64,000 bases of DNA from Methylorubrum aminovorans (GTDB lineage: Bacteria > Pseudomonadota > Alphaproteobacteria > Rhizobiales > Beijerinckiaceae): positions 248,001 to 312,000 of the forward strand of contig NZ_BPRC01000002.1 in assembly GCF_022179725.1 (NCBI RefSeq). Reading direction: 5' to 3'. Every line of letters begins with the position of its first letter. Position 1 is the first letter of the stretch. Both the position numbers and the translations under genes were made by a program. Below, in pieces: positions 1 through 9,322 of this stretch. Under the pieces are notes generated by a model. The model saw only the letters and a list, made by a program, of their open reading frames with translations, was not told the DNA's origin and did not search any database.

Positions 1-1
1 C

Positions 2-805
<804 letters not shown>

Positions 806-820
806 ACCGGATCTGAAGCA

Positions 821-852
821 GAGGATGGCGGCCCGGAAGGACCGCCATCCTC
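821..852 (+). terminator. Hairpin after thiC
   Basis: A perfect 11-bp stem (GAGGATGGCGG at 821-831, CCGCCATCCTC at 842-852) with a 10-nt loop lies 16 nt after the thiC stop. It lacks a clear U tract, so it may be a weak or Rho-assisted terminator or an mRNA-stabilising 3' hairpin. Confidence 0.55.
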
Positions 853-1021
853 CCCAAATCAGTTTGCCGGCCCAGTCGTGAAAAATCTTCAGGTAATCTT
901 TACGGTTCAGTCAGGGTGCCGGCCGTTGCCGGGGGACAAGCGGCGGCCTTTAAGACTCCGGTAGCGACGCGCGCAATCTTCTGAGGACCGGCCTCGTGCC
1001 GAAACTCGAAGGAATGCAGCC

Positions 1022-1366
1022 ATGGACCCGATCAGGGCCGCGGCCTCCCCGCCGCCGATCTCGACCGCACCCGTCACCCCCATCCGTCCCGTCGCCGAGG
1101 CCCTCCGCGACGAGGCTCCGGCCTCCCGCGTGCTCGATCCCGCGGTCACCGTCGCGGTGAGTCCGGAGAGCGAGGCGAGGCCGTCCGAACCGGAGCGGCG
1201 CGCCTATACCCGCGATGCGGAGAGCCAAAGCCTCGTCTTTCGGGTCACCGATCCGCAGACCGGCGACGTGGTGATGCAGATCCCCGACGAGGTGATCCTC
1301 AAGGCACGCGCCTATGCGCGGGAAACGGCGCCCTATCCGGGCGAGCGCATCGCCAAGACTGCCTGA
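1022..1366 (+). CDS. FlaG-like small protein
   Basis: 114-residue protein with a proline- and alanine-rich N-terminal half. The C-terminal half, SLVFRVTDPQTGDVV then MQIPDE, follows the pattern of the FlaG family (vDPqTGeVirQIPpE). FlaG proteins influence flagellar filament length, but this assignment rests on one short motif and function here is inferred. The start is supported by GAAGGA about 9 nt upstream of ATG 1022. It faces flaF (1619-1993, minus) with no flagellin or flbT nearby, so it is an orphan relative to the usual flagellar cluster. Confidence 0.6.
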   Translation: MDPIRAAASPPPISTAPVTPIRPVAEALRDEAPASRVLDPAVTVAVSPESEARPSEPERRAYTRDAESQSLVFRVTDPQTGDVVMQIPDEVILKARAYARETAPYPGERIAKTA

Positions 1367-1618
1367 GCGTCGCTCGGTCGAGCCCGACGACGAGCCATTC
1401 CGCGAAAGGCCGCGCGCGGTCAGGACGTGTCCGGAGATCGTGCGACGCCCGCGGGCGGATGCGCACCTCATCCGGCCGCGTCCCTTCGCATGACGGGAAC
1501 ACTTTCCGGCGAAGGATGTGCTGGTTCTACGGCGGGAGACACGCCGCTCGGGACCCGACGGGCACAGTCCCGAAGCGCTCGGGCCGGTTATGGCTGAGAG
1601 ACACCGCGTTCGAGCAAC

Positions 1619-1993
1619 TCAGGCCCCCGGCCCGGCATCGCCCTGGAGACCCGCGGCGATGTGGTTGTTGAGCGAGACCAGGGACTCGATCTTCTTCGCC
1701 GTCGGCTCGATCATCGCGTCCACGATGGTGTGGAACACGTAGGTCGAGAGCTGGGCCATGCCGTTGCGCACCTCGATGGGAAGCGGGCTGCTCGGCTCGG
1801 TCGCGGCAGACGCCAGAATCGTCCAGACCCGCTGATTGAAGGTCAGCGCCTCGTTGAGGGCAGCCCCCATCTCGACCTTGGGCCCGAGGGCCTGCAGACG
1901 GCCGGCGGCCTTCAGCAGAACGGCGGCCTCGGCCTCCCGAGGCGAGAGCGCCACGCGCGCGACTTTCGCGTAGGCATTGGCCGCATACTGCAT
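1619..1993 (-). CDS. flaF: Flagellar biosynthesis regulator FlaF
   Basis: About 124 residues matching the alphaproteobacterial FlaF family: N-terminal tyrosine/alanine helix (MQYAANAYAKVAR), the central NQRVWTILA motif, LPIEVRNGMAQLS, and a C-terminal SLNNHIAAGL. In Caulobacter FlaF works with FlbT on flagellin secretion and translation. I chose ATG 1993 rather than the longer frame because GGGAGAA lies just upstream and family members begin near here. Its usual partner flbT and flagellin genes are absent nearby. Confidence 0.85.
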   Translation of the reverse strand: MQYAANAYAKVARVALSPREAEAAVLLKAAGRLQALGPKVEMGAALNEALTFNQRVWTILASAATEPSSPLPIEVRNGMAQLSTYVFHTIVDAMIEPTAKKIESLVSLNNHIAAGLQGDAGPGA

Positions 1994-2169
1994 GATCGGA
2001 GTTCTCCCAGCGCCGCCCTCGGCCGGTCGCGGACGAATCATGCATCTGCTTTGTTAAAAGCAGGTATGCGAGGGTTCTGCCGTATTGGCGCCCCGAAAGG
2101 GAGAGAGTGCTTCGCCGTGGCCGGCCTCGTCGCCCATCCGTGCCGCATCGGGTTCGGAACCCGCTTCAG

Positions 2170-2412
2170 ATGACGAACTTCTTTCTCGGATTGATGGCCG
2201 GCTGCATCATCGCCGGTGTCGCCACCATCACCGCCGCGCGGCACCCGACGGTGCAGTTGCGGTTGGGTCTCGTGCCCCCCGCTCAGGCGGCGGTGGCACC
2301 GCCGCCGCGCTCCGAGGCGACACCCCAATGCCCGGCGCCGAAGACTGCCCTGCAGGTCGGCAAGCCGGAGATGCTGTTCTCGCCCAACCGCCTCTGGTCG
2401 GTCGCGCCGTGA
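2170..2412 (+). CDS. Small single-pass membrane protein, unknown
   Basis: 80-residue protein starting MTNFFLGLMAG, with one N-terminal hydrophobic segment (about residues 3-22) that could be a membrane anchor or uncleaved signal, then a proline-rich tail. I recognise no family. The start at 2170 is chosen over a longer frame because translation from there begins directly with the hydrophobic segment. It is divergent from flaF and convergent with the small gene at 2429-2569. Confidence 0.5.
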   Translation: MTNFFLGLMAGCIIAGVATITAARHPTVQLRLGLVPPAQAAVAPPPRSEATPQCPAPKTALQVGKPEMLFSPNRLWSVAP

Positions 2413-2428
2413 ACTTCGCGGACTGAAC

Positions 2429-2569
2429 TCAGACGCTGCTGCTGAGCAGAAACATCACCATCGTCGTCGCGACCGTGCTGCCGAGGAAGCCGCACAGAGC
2501 CGCGGTGAAGGACGGGCCGGTCTGCATCTCGGCGGCGGGCTGGCGACGGCTGCTGTCGGTGGTGATCAT
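2429..2569 (-). CDS. Very small membrane peptide, unknown
   Basis: 46-residue frame starting MITTDSSRRQ, with a single C-terminal hydrophobic segment (about residues 21-43) and no recognisable domain. An AGGATT sequence lies a few bases upstream of ATG 2569. The topology is that of a small tail-anchored or single-pass peptide. It ends 16 nt from the convergent gene at 2170-2412. It could be spurious. Confidence 0.4.
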   Translation of the reverse strand: MITTDSSRRQPAAEMQTGPSFTAALCGFLGSTVATTMVMFLLSSSV

Positions 2570-2750
2570 GGCAGAATCCTGAGGGGAATGAGAGGTTTCG
2601 TCCGGCGCGAATCGAGTCGTTTCGTTGGGATGAACCTGGGCCGTAAGCCAAGGCTTCGCAGTGCGGGACCGCACCCGTCCCCGGGGCGATTCCGGCTTTC
2701 ACAACACCGCGTTAGGTGACGTCCCGTAGTTCGATGGGGCAGAGCCCCGA

Positions 2751-3077
2751 TCAGTCGCAGCGGTTCACGTGCTTGGCGACGCGCAGGGAGCGGAGTTCGC
2801 TGCGCAGATCGATCGAGACGATGTCGGCCCCACAATCCTCGAAGGCATCCTGCGCCTCGTGGTAGCGGTCGCCGATCTCATCGAGGGTGTCGCAGACCCT
2901 GTCGTGATTGCCGAGTTTGGCCTCCTGGCGCGCCTGATAGCGAAGCGCACTGGCCTCCTGGATCTTGCGGCGGCCGTCGATGCAGCCGGGCGCCGCGAGC
3001 GCAGAGGAGACGAGGGAGACGCCAACAAGAGAGGCCGCGAGGCCGGCGAGAGCGGTGTGTCGCATGAGGTGACGCAT
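2751..3077 (-). CDS. Secreted small protein, unknown
   Basis: 108 residues. A signal peptide (hydrophobic stretch about residues 9-27, predicted cleavage after SALAA) precedes a mature domain of about 80 residues containing four cysteines, rich in charged helical sequence (RKIQEASALRYQARQEAK). No family is recognised. A second in-frame ATG at 3065 would shorten the signal by four residues. The even number of cysteines is consistent with periplasmic disulfides. Confidence 0.65.
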   Translation of the reverse strand: MRHLMRHTALAGLAASLVGVSLVSSALAAPGCIDGRRKIQEASALRYQARQEAKLGNHDRVCDTLDEIGDRYHEAQDAFEDCGADIVSIDLRSELRSLRVAKHVNRCD

Positions 3078-3205
3078 GGGCAGACCGACGCTGGTTCGAC
3101 CGAAGTCATGGAAAGGTTAAAGAACGCTCGACCCGCGGGCCGCACAGTGTCGTCACTGCTGAGGCCGTTGCATCGCCGTCCGTGTCGGTCATTTGAACGG
3201 TGACG

Positions 3206-3835
3206 CTAAGCCGATGGTTCCGAAAGCCCTTGACCGGATCTGCGCCGCTTCTTGGCGGACCTTTCGGCCGGCGCAGTCTCGATCGGTTCCTCCTGCGCCC
3301 CGGCGGCATCCGCGCGACCGAGAACTTTCCCGCCGCGTCCCCGGCGGGAGACGAGGATCTGGTCGAGGGTGACGGGATGCAGGCCCTGCGCATCGATGCC
3401 GACATCGTACTGGCGCGGAATCGGCTTGAGCCGGCCGTGGCTGTGGCCGTGCAGGTTGATCGCGCCCCGGCCGAGGCCGTTCCAGGTCCGGAAGGCGTAG
3501 TGGCACAGCACGAGCCGGCGGCCCTCGACCTCGGTCTCGGCGTAATGCGCCACCGAGGCCCAGCCGGGCGCCGCCAGGGTGGCAGGGCCGTCATTATTGC
3601 CGATGATGAGGTGCTTCTTGCCGTGGAGCGCGGCGAGCAGGGCCGCGATGCGTTCGGGCGGCGGACCGAGGGCGAAATCGCCGAGATGCCAGACGCTGTC
3701 TTTGGGGTCGACGACGGCGTTCCAGGCCTCGACCAGGGCCGCATCGTGCGTCGGCAGGTCCGGGAAGGGGCGCCGGTCGATCCGCAGGATCCGCGGATCG
3801 CCGAAATGCGTGTCGCTGGTGAAGAAGACCGTCAT
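3206..3835 (-). CDS. Calcineurin-like metallophosphoesterase
   Basis: 209-residue phosphoesterase with the metal-binding motifs in order: SDTHFGD (D8, H10), GDFALG, GNNDG, an isolated histidine in CHYAF, and HGHSHG. This small architecture is typical of bacterial calcineurin-fold phosphodiesterases of unknown substrate. The C-terminal tail after about residue 170 is low-complexity and basic. ATG 3835 is chosen because the fold begins at MTVFFTSDTH; a longer frame to 4003 overlaps tonB and has no domain. It lies 58 nt downstream of the TonB-like gene and may be co-transcribed with the exb operon. Confidence 0.88.
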   Translation of the reverse strand: MTVFFTSDTHFGDPRILRIDRRPFPDLPTHDAALVEAWNAVVDPKDSVWHLGDFALGPPPERIAALLAALHGKKHLIIGNNDGPATLAAPGWASVAHYAETEVEGRRLVLCHYAFRTWNGLGRGAINLHGHSHGRLKPIPRQYDVGIDAQGLHPVTLDQILVSRRGRGGKVLGRADAAGAQEEPIETAPAERSAKKRRRSGQGLSEPSA

Positions 3836-3893
3836 CCGCCGCGCCGTCCGCTGTGAGCGGGACAACGCGGCGGAGGGGAGAACGATGCCGGCC

Positions 3894-5063
3894 TCAGCGG
3901 CCGGGGCTGAAGCGCAGCGGTACGGTGACGGCGAGGCTCGACTGCGTAACACCGGCCGGCGCTGGCGGCAGGCTGCCGCGCACCGCTGCGAGCGCGGCGG
4001 CATCGATGGCGCCGACCCCGCTGCTGCCGACCAAGGCCGCGCCGCTCACCGCGCCGGAACGGCTCACGGTGAACCGCACGGTGGCCACGCCGCCGCTGGT
4101 GCCGGCGGCCGCCTCACGGTTCATGCGCCCTTTGATCGCCGAGGCGAGCGCCCCGCGCCAAGCGGCCATGGCGTTGGGATCGCTGGCTGCGGCCGCCGAT
4201 CCCGTCGCGCTCTGGCGCGAGGTCGCGGCGGAGCTGCGCTGCGAATTGCCCGCCTGCGCGGCCTGGGCGCGCCGGGCGGCGTCGCGCTCGGCCTTCGCCT
4301 TGGCCGCCTTGATCCGCGCCTCCTTCTGGGCCTCCTCGCGCTTCTTCTCCAGGATCTCCTTGCGGCGCGCCTCGCGCTCGGCCTCGCGCTTCTTCTCCAG
4401 CGCGGCCTTGCGGCGCTCCTCGATCTTGGGATCGGGCTTGGGCGGCTCGGGCTTCGCCGCCACCGGCGGCGGCGGCGCCAGCGGCTCCGCCTCCTGCGCC
4501 TCGGACGCGATGATCTGCTCTTCCGGCGGCGGGGGCGGCGTGTCGGGCGGGGCCTCCGTGACGGCCTCCGGCGGCGGAGGCGGGGGCTGCACCTCCTCCG
4601 GCATCACCTGCGTCATCTCGGTGGGCGGGGGCGGCTGCACCTCCTCCGGGGCGACCTGTGTCATCTCCGGCGGGGGCGGCGGCTGCACCTCCTGCGGGGT
4701 CTCCACGGGCTGGGCCGTCTCCGGCTCGCCCTCGGGCTTGGCCTCTTCCGGAATCGCTTCCGATTGCTGGGTTTCGGCGGGCGACTGAGTCTCGGCCTCC
4801 ATCATCTGAGGCGCGAGATCGATCGTGATCTCCTGCTCCCCCGGGGGAGAGGGCGGCGTCAGGCGCAGATAAGCGATGCCGAGGAGCCCCGCGGCGTGGA
4901 GCGCCAGGGCCAGGGCGAAGGCAGCCGCGAGGCGGCCCTGGCCGCCCCCGTCGGAGGGACCCGAGGGCAGCCCGTGACCGGCATGAGCGGGCAGGGGGGC
5001 GGGCATCGGGGCCGGCATCGGCGGCATGGCGGCGGCCTTCGGGGCTGGCTTGGGGGCGGCCAT
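3894..5063 (-). CDS. tonB: TonB/TolA-like energy transducer
   Basis: 389-residue protein. It has a proline-rich cytoplasmic N terminus, one transmembrane segment (about residues 45-65), a long proline-rich periplasmic region with repeats of a PPPP-EMTQV unit, a highly charged helical segment of TolA type (EKKREAEREARRKE), and a C-terminal TonB domain (ATVRFTVSRSGAVSGAALV). TonB couples the inner-membrane proton motive force to outer-membrane receptors. The start lies 4 nt after exbD, so exbB, exbD and this gene form one minus-strand operon. The mix of TonB and TolA features means a TolA-like role is possible. Confidence 0.88.
   Translation of the reverse strand: MAAPKPAPKAAAMPPMPAPMPAPLPAHAGHGLPSGPSDGGGQGRLAAAFALALALHAAGLLGIAYLRLTPPSPPGEQEITIDLAPQMMEAETQSPAETQQSEAIPEEAKPEGEPETAQPVETPQEVQPPPPPEMTQVAPEEVQPPPPTEMTQVMPEEVQPPPPPPEAVTEAPPDTPPPPPEEQIIASEAQEAEPLAPPPPVAAKPEPPKPDPKIEERRKAALEKKREAEREARRKEILEKKREEAQKEARIKAAKAKAERDAARRAQAAQAGNSQRSSAATSRQSATGSAAAASDPNAMAAWRGALASAIKGRMNREAAAGTSGGVATVRFTVSRSGAVSGAALVGSSGVGAIDAAALAAVRGSLPPAPAGVTQSSLAVTVPLRFSPGR
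4585..4697. repeat. 48-nt tandem repeat inside tonB
   Basis: Two consecutive 48-nt units (4585-4632 and 4633-4680) and a partial third encode the 16-residue periplasmic repeat EVQPPPP-EMTQV-PE. They set the length of the proline-rich spacer that lets TonB span the periplasm. The units differ by only a few bases. Confidence 0.75.
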
Positions 5064-5067
5064 CGGG

Positions 5068-5529
5068 TTAACGGGCGGTCCCTGCGGCCGGCGCGGCGCC
5101 GCCCGACTGGGCGATCAGCGAGACCTTGGTGAAGCCCGCCTGGCCGACGAGGCCCATCACCTCCATGATCTTGCCGTAGGGCACGTCCCGATCGCCGCGC
5201 ACGAGCACGACCTGATCCGGGTTCTCCGCCTTGAGCTGCTTGAGCCGCGGCAGGATCGTGTCCGGCGTGAAGCCGTCCTTGGCGATGTAGGGCATGCCGT
5301 CCTTGTCGATGGAGACTTCGAGCGGCTTCTGCGACTGCGCCACCTTGGCGGCGGTCGTCTTCGGCAGTTGCACCGGCACGCCCGTCGTCATCAGCGGCGC
5401 CGCGACCATGAAGATGATCAGCAGCACCAGCATCACGTCGACCATCGGCGTGACGTTGATCTCGGACATCGGCGTCGCGTCGAGGCCGTCCTCGTCGTCG
5501 CTCGCCGAACGAACGGTTCCCATGGCCAT
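5068..5529 (-). CDS. exbD: Biopolymer transport protein ExbD
   Basis: 153 residues with a short cytoplasmic N terminus, one transmembrane helix and a periplasmic domain. The motif EINVTPMVDVMLVLLIIFMV carries the conserved membrane aspartate (D31) that conducts protons in ExbD/TolR/MotB proteins. It assembles with ExbB to energise TonB. It sits between exbB and the TonB-like gene on the same strand, 4 nt before the latter. TolR is the close alternative, but no tolB/pal genes are nearby. Confidence 0.95.
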   Translation of the reverse strand: MAMGTVRSASDDEDGLDATPMSEINVTPMVDVMLVLLIIFMVAAPLMTTGVPVQLPKTTAAKVAQSQKPLEVSIDKDGMPYIAKDGFTPDTILPRLKQLKAENPDQVVLVRGDRDVPYGKIMEVMGLVGQAGFTKVSLIAQSGGAAPAAGTAR

Positions 5530-5616
5530 GACATCGCCCTCCCGGGCGTCGGCGGCGCCCCGCCGAACCGGGCGGGCGTCGCGTCGAGGGTTACGGGGTG
5601 CTTTACGCGCGGAGGC

Positions 5617-6318
<702 letters not shown>

Positions 6319-6388
6319 GTGTGACTCCTCGTGGCTCTGGGGATCGTCCGTCACGCCGGCCGGGCCGGCGGGACGGGCGCGGCCGGCT

Positions 6389-6934
6389 TCAGCGGTCGAA
6401 GGCGGCCGATGTCTTGGTTGCGGGCTCGATCCGCTCCAGGCAGGTCTCGCGGGTGGCGTCGCCGCCCTCGCAGGCGAGCACGTCGTTGAGCAGCAGGCGG
6501 CCGATCTTCGGGCAGGCGAGGCCGGCGAAGTCGAAGAGCCGGACCACGGTCTTCTTCTCCTGGACCGGTCCGAGTTCGACGGCGAGGCGCTTCTGAGCGA
6601 CGCCCTCAGTGTCGAAGGCGAACAGATCGACCTTGAGCGATTTCAGCGCGGGGCCGCGGCTGTTGTCGACGAGCATGTAGGTGCGGCAGGCCTCGCCCGC
6701 GGGTTCGAGCCGGTTCAGCTCGATCTTCAGGGGAGAGGCATCCGGCTTGGACTCCGACTTGGCGGCATCCGACTTGGTGGCATCCGACTTGGCCGCCGGC
6801 GTTCCATCCTGCGCCATCGCGGCCGGAACCGGGGCGGTCAGGAATGCGGCGAGGGTGATGCCCGCGAGGAGACGTCCCCCGATCCCGCTGCGTCCCGGCA
6901 TTGCACGCCCCATTCCCCAACCTTTCTGCTTCAC
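6389..6934 (-). CDS. Secreted protein of unknown function heading the exb operon
   Basis: 181 residues. A long signal peptide (basic n-region, hydrophobic core around residues 22-41, likely cleavage after AMAQ) is followed by a KSD-rich linker and a domain of about 110 residues with four cysteines (EACRTYM, GLACPKIG, LACEGG, TCLERI). I recognise no named family. The GTG at 6934 has AGGGAGATGAG upstream; ATG at 6913 or 6901 are alternatives. It is 70 nt before exbB on the same strand, so it may be a periplasmic accessory of the Exb/TonB system. That link is inference from position only. Confidence 0.7.
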   Translation of the reverse strand: MKQKGWGMGRAMPGRSGIGGRLLAGITLAAFLTAPVPAAMAQDGTPAAKSDATKSDAAKSESKPDASPLKIELNRLEPAGEACRTYMLVDNSRGPALKSLKVDLFAFDTEGVAQKRLAVELGPVQEKKTVVRLFDFAGLACPKIGRLLLNDVLACEGGDATRETCLERIEPATKTSAAFDR

Positions 6935-7477
6935 GACGATCTCATCTCCCTAACCGCACGGTACTCCGGGTCATTTGAAGCGGAATGCCCAGCCTCAAGC
7001 CCGAAGGACGTCGGCCGTCCCGCAGACGTTTCCCCCGCCGGATTTCGACCGCGCCGGTCGGCGCCGCCCTCCCGGAGCCGGATCACCGCGACGCCGTTCC
7101 CGGCCGTTTGGCGATGTGCGGATACAGCAAAGATCACGCCCGGCGCTCCCCACAGCACCGTGTACGTTTGTCGGCGTCCCTATCCGACAAGCAGGGTGTT
7201 GATCAAGGTTTGCAAAGAATTTCAGAGCAATTCCAAACTATTGGAGCAGGCGGCCTCCAGCCGGCGCGGCTTCCCATTCATCCCGAATTAATTTGCCGTT
7301 TCGTCCCGAGCGGCCGCTCGCCAGCGCGCGTCGGCGCCTCCGGCCGCGCCCTTGATCGGGGCTTCGGCGCTTTCCATATCCCGACTCAAGAGCGCTGCCG
7401 CGAGGCGGGCTCGAAACCGCGAGGTGCCGCCAAGGGAACGACGCCTGTCGATCCCCAGGGCCTTGCCGGAGGTTTGA
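6935..7477. other. 543-nt intergenic region before hsp20
   Basis: No convincing gene; open frames here lack a ribosome-binding site and recognisable content. The stretch 7195-7260 is much more AT-rich than its surroundings. It contains a discontinuous inverted repeat: GTTTG (7208-7212) and GAATT (7218-7222) pairing with AATTC (7229-7233) and CAAAC (7234-7238). The region must hold the divergent promoters of the secreted-protein/exb operon and hsp20, but I cannot assign -35/-10 or RpoH boxes. Confidence 0.5.
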
Positions 7478-7915
7478 GTGACGATGACGCGGCCGTCTCC
7501 GTTCGGGTATCCGTTCCTGCTCGGCTTCGACGAGATCGAGCAGGCACTCGATCGTGTCTCCAAGGCCGCGAGCGACGGGTATCCGCCCTACAACATCGAA
7601 CGGATCACCCGCAGCGAGCGCGAGCCGGAACGCTTGCGCATTACGCTCGCGGTGGCCGGATTTACGCAGGACCAGCTCGATATCTCCCTGGAGGAGAACC
7701 AACTGGTCGTGCGCGGCCGGCAGGTCGATGACAAGTCCCGCCAGTTCCTGCACCGCGGCATCGCCGCGCGGCAGTTCCAGCGGGCCTTCCTCCTCGCCGA
7801 CGGCATGGAGGTGCTGGGGGCGGAGTTGTCGAACGGCCTGCTCGCGATCGATCTCGCCCGCCCGGAGCCGGAGCGCATCGTGCGCAAGATCGCGATCGCC
7901 GCCAAGGATCCGTGA
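7478..7915 (+). CDS. Small heat-shock protein Hsp20 (alpha-crystallin family)
   Basis: 145 residues with the alpha-crystallin domain in the middle (ERLRITLAVAGFTQDQLDIS, ENQLVVRGRQ, FQRAFLLADGMEV) and the terminal beta-strand LLAIDLARPEPE. It has the IbpA-like N terminus MTRPSPFGYPFLLGFDEIE. Such proteins are ATP-independent holdases. GTG 7478 or ATG 7484 are both possible, since GGAGG at 7468-7472 lies 5 or 11 nt upstream. It is followed by DUF1150, a common rhizobial pairing. Confidence 0.95.
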   Translation: MTMTRPSPFGYPFLLGFDEIEQALDRVSKAASDGYPPYNIERITRSEREPERLRITLAVAGFTQDQLDISLEENQLVVRGRQVDDKSRQFLHRGIAARQFQRAFLLADGMEVLGAELSNGLLAIDLARPEPERIVRKIAIAAKDP

Positions 7916-7924
7916 CACGGATCC
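7906..7924. repeat. Palindrome across the hsp20 stop codon
   Basis: GGATCCGTG, one A, then CACGGATCC: 9-bp arms that include the hsp20 TGA (7913-7915). It has no U tract. It may be a 3' mRNA hairpin or chance. Confidence 0.5.
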
Positions 7925-8081
7925 GAGACGCGGGGCGTGAACCGCGCGGCGCGCCAGACCGCGTCGATGAAGCGCAGGCCGAACCCGGCCGTCACCCCGA
8001 CCTCAATCCCAACCCGGATTTGTCGCTGCCGATGTGCGGGACCATATCCGGTTCAACGCTCTGCCTCGAAGGAGGGCATCC

Positions 8082-8366
8082 ATGACCGACGTCACCACGA
8101 CTGACCTGACCATCGACACGACCGCCACCCCCGCCATCGATCCGGCGGAGTTCGCAGCACTCGGCGAGGGGCACATCGCCTATGTCCGGCCGATCCGCTC
8201 GGACGAGGTGCGCACCCTGTTCCCGCAGGCGCCCGAGATGGGCCCGGGCCTCGACCTGTTCGCCCTGCTCTCGGCGAGCGGCGCGCCGATCCTGCTCACC
8301 GATTCCCGCGAGGTCGCCGTGGCGAACGCCATGGCCCACCAGCTTTACCCGGTGAGCCTGCACTGA
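8082..8366 (+). CDS. DUF1150 family protein
   Basis: 94 residues, recognised as DUF1150 by EFAALGEGHIAYVRPIRSDE and the conserved tail LTDSREVAVANAMAHQLYPV. Function is unknown, but the family is very often encoded directly after hsp20 in alphaproteobacteria, suggesting a role in the same stress response. ATG 8082 is fixed by AAGGAGGG (8069-8076). It lies 166 nt after hsp20 on the same strand. Confidence 0.9.
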   Translation: MTDVTTTDLTIDTTATPAIDPAEFAALGEGHIAYVRPIRSDEVRTLFPQAPEMGPGLDLFALLSASGAPILLTDSREVAVANAMAHQLYPVSLH

Positions 8367-8411
8367 ACCCGCACCGAGGCCGCATCCCCGCCGCAGGGCG
8401 GGGACGCGCCT

Positions 8412-9197
8412 TCAGGCCATCGCCGCGACCGTGCGCACGAGGAGGTCGATATCCTCGGGCCGCGATAGGCGGTGGTCGCCATCCTTGATCAGCGTCAACC
8501 GCGATCCATGCGCCGGCAGGCGCTCAAGAATGCGCAGCGCGTGCGGATGGGGCACATCCGGATCGGCCATACCCTGAAGGATGTGGACCGGACAGCCCGG
8601 CTCGAGCGGCGCATCGAGCAGCAGATGGCGCCGCCCGTCCTCGATCAGCGCTATGCGGATCGGGTCCGGCTCCGGGGCGTAGGGTGTCGAGCGATACCAG
8701 ACGCCGTCGCGCTCCAGAGTCTGCCGGACTTGCGCCGGGAAGGCGTCCCACATCAGCGCCTCTGTGAAGTCCAGGGCGGGCGCGATCAGCACCATTCCGC
8801 CAATCTCGGCCCCGCGCCGCGCCCGCTCGCGGGCGACGAGGCAAGCGATCCATCCCCCCATCGACGAGCCGACGAGGATCGGCCGCTCGTTCGCGTAGCG
8901 GTCGATGACGGCGCAGGCGTCGGCGAGCCAATCGGAGATGGTGCCGTCCTCGAAGCGCCCCTCCGACTCGCCGTGCCCGGAATAGTCGAACCGCACCATC
9001 CGCCGGCCGTTCTCGGCAGCCCAGGCGTCGAGGGCAGCGGCCTTCGTCGCCCGCATGTCGGAGCGGAAGCCGCCGAGCCAGACCACCGGCGGCCCTTCAC
9101 CCTCCCGCACCCGCACCGCCAGACGGCGCGGGGAGGAGCTTGCGACATCGAGTGTCACGATGGGCAAGTCGCCCGGTGAAGTCTCCGGATCGCTCAC
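8412..9197 (-). CDS. Alpha/beta hydrolase (serine esterase/thioesterase type)
   Basis: About 261 residues from GTG 9197. Alpha/beta-hydrolase fold with nucleophile elbow GSSMGG (S112), oxyanion strand VVWLGGFRSDM, strand FDYSGHGES, the acidic member in GMADPDVPHP and catalytic His in KDGDHRLS. This pattern resembles the ABHD10-like palmitoyl-thioesterase/BioH-type group; the substrate is unknown. Start choice is weak: the open frame continues to 9296 (TTG), but conserved sequence begins after residue 10. It is transcribed divergently from the GT4 gene at 9323. Confidence 0.85.
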   Translation of the reverse strand: MSDPETSPGDLPIVTLDVASSSPRRLAVRVREGEGPPVVWLGGFRSDMRATKAAALDAWAAENGRRMVRFDYSGHGESEGRFEDGTISDWLADACAVIDRYANERPILVGSSMGGWIACLVARERARRGAEIGGMVLIAPALDFTEALMWDAFPAQVRQTLERDGVWYRSTPYAPEPDPIRIALIEDGRRHLLLDAPLEPGCPVHILQGMADPDVPHPHALRILERLPAHGSRLTLIKDGDHRLSRPEDIDLLVRTVAAMA

Positions 9198-9322
9198 GGG
9201 CGCGCAAAATCCTGTGATTCTGAAACAACTCGGCGACGCTTCGTTTACCGAACCGTAAAGCCGCGGGACGATCCTTACCCCATGATACAGTCCCAAGCGA
9301 CCGTCCCGTCTCGGGTGACGCG

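Noticed and set aside
7400..7484. ROSE-type RNA thermometer before hsp20
   Set aside because: GGAGG is present but I could not find a convincing anti-Shine-Dalgarno hairpin (the TTGCC segment pairs only weakly), so I do not claim one.
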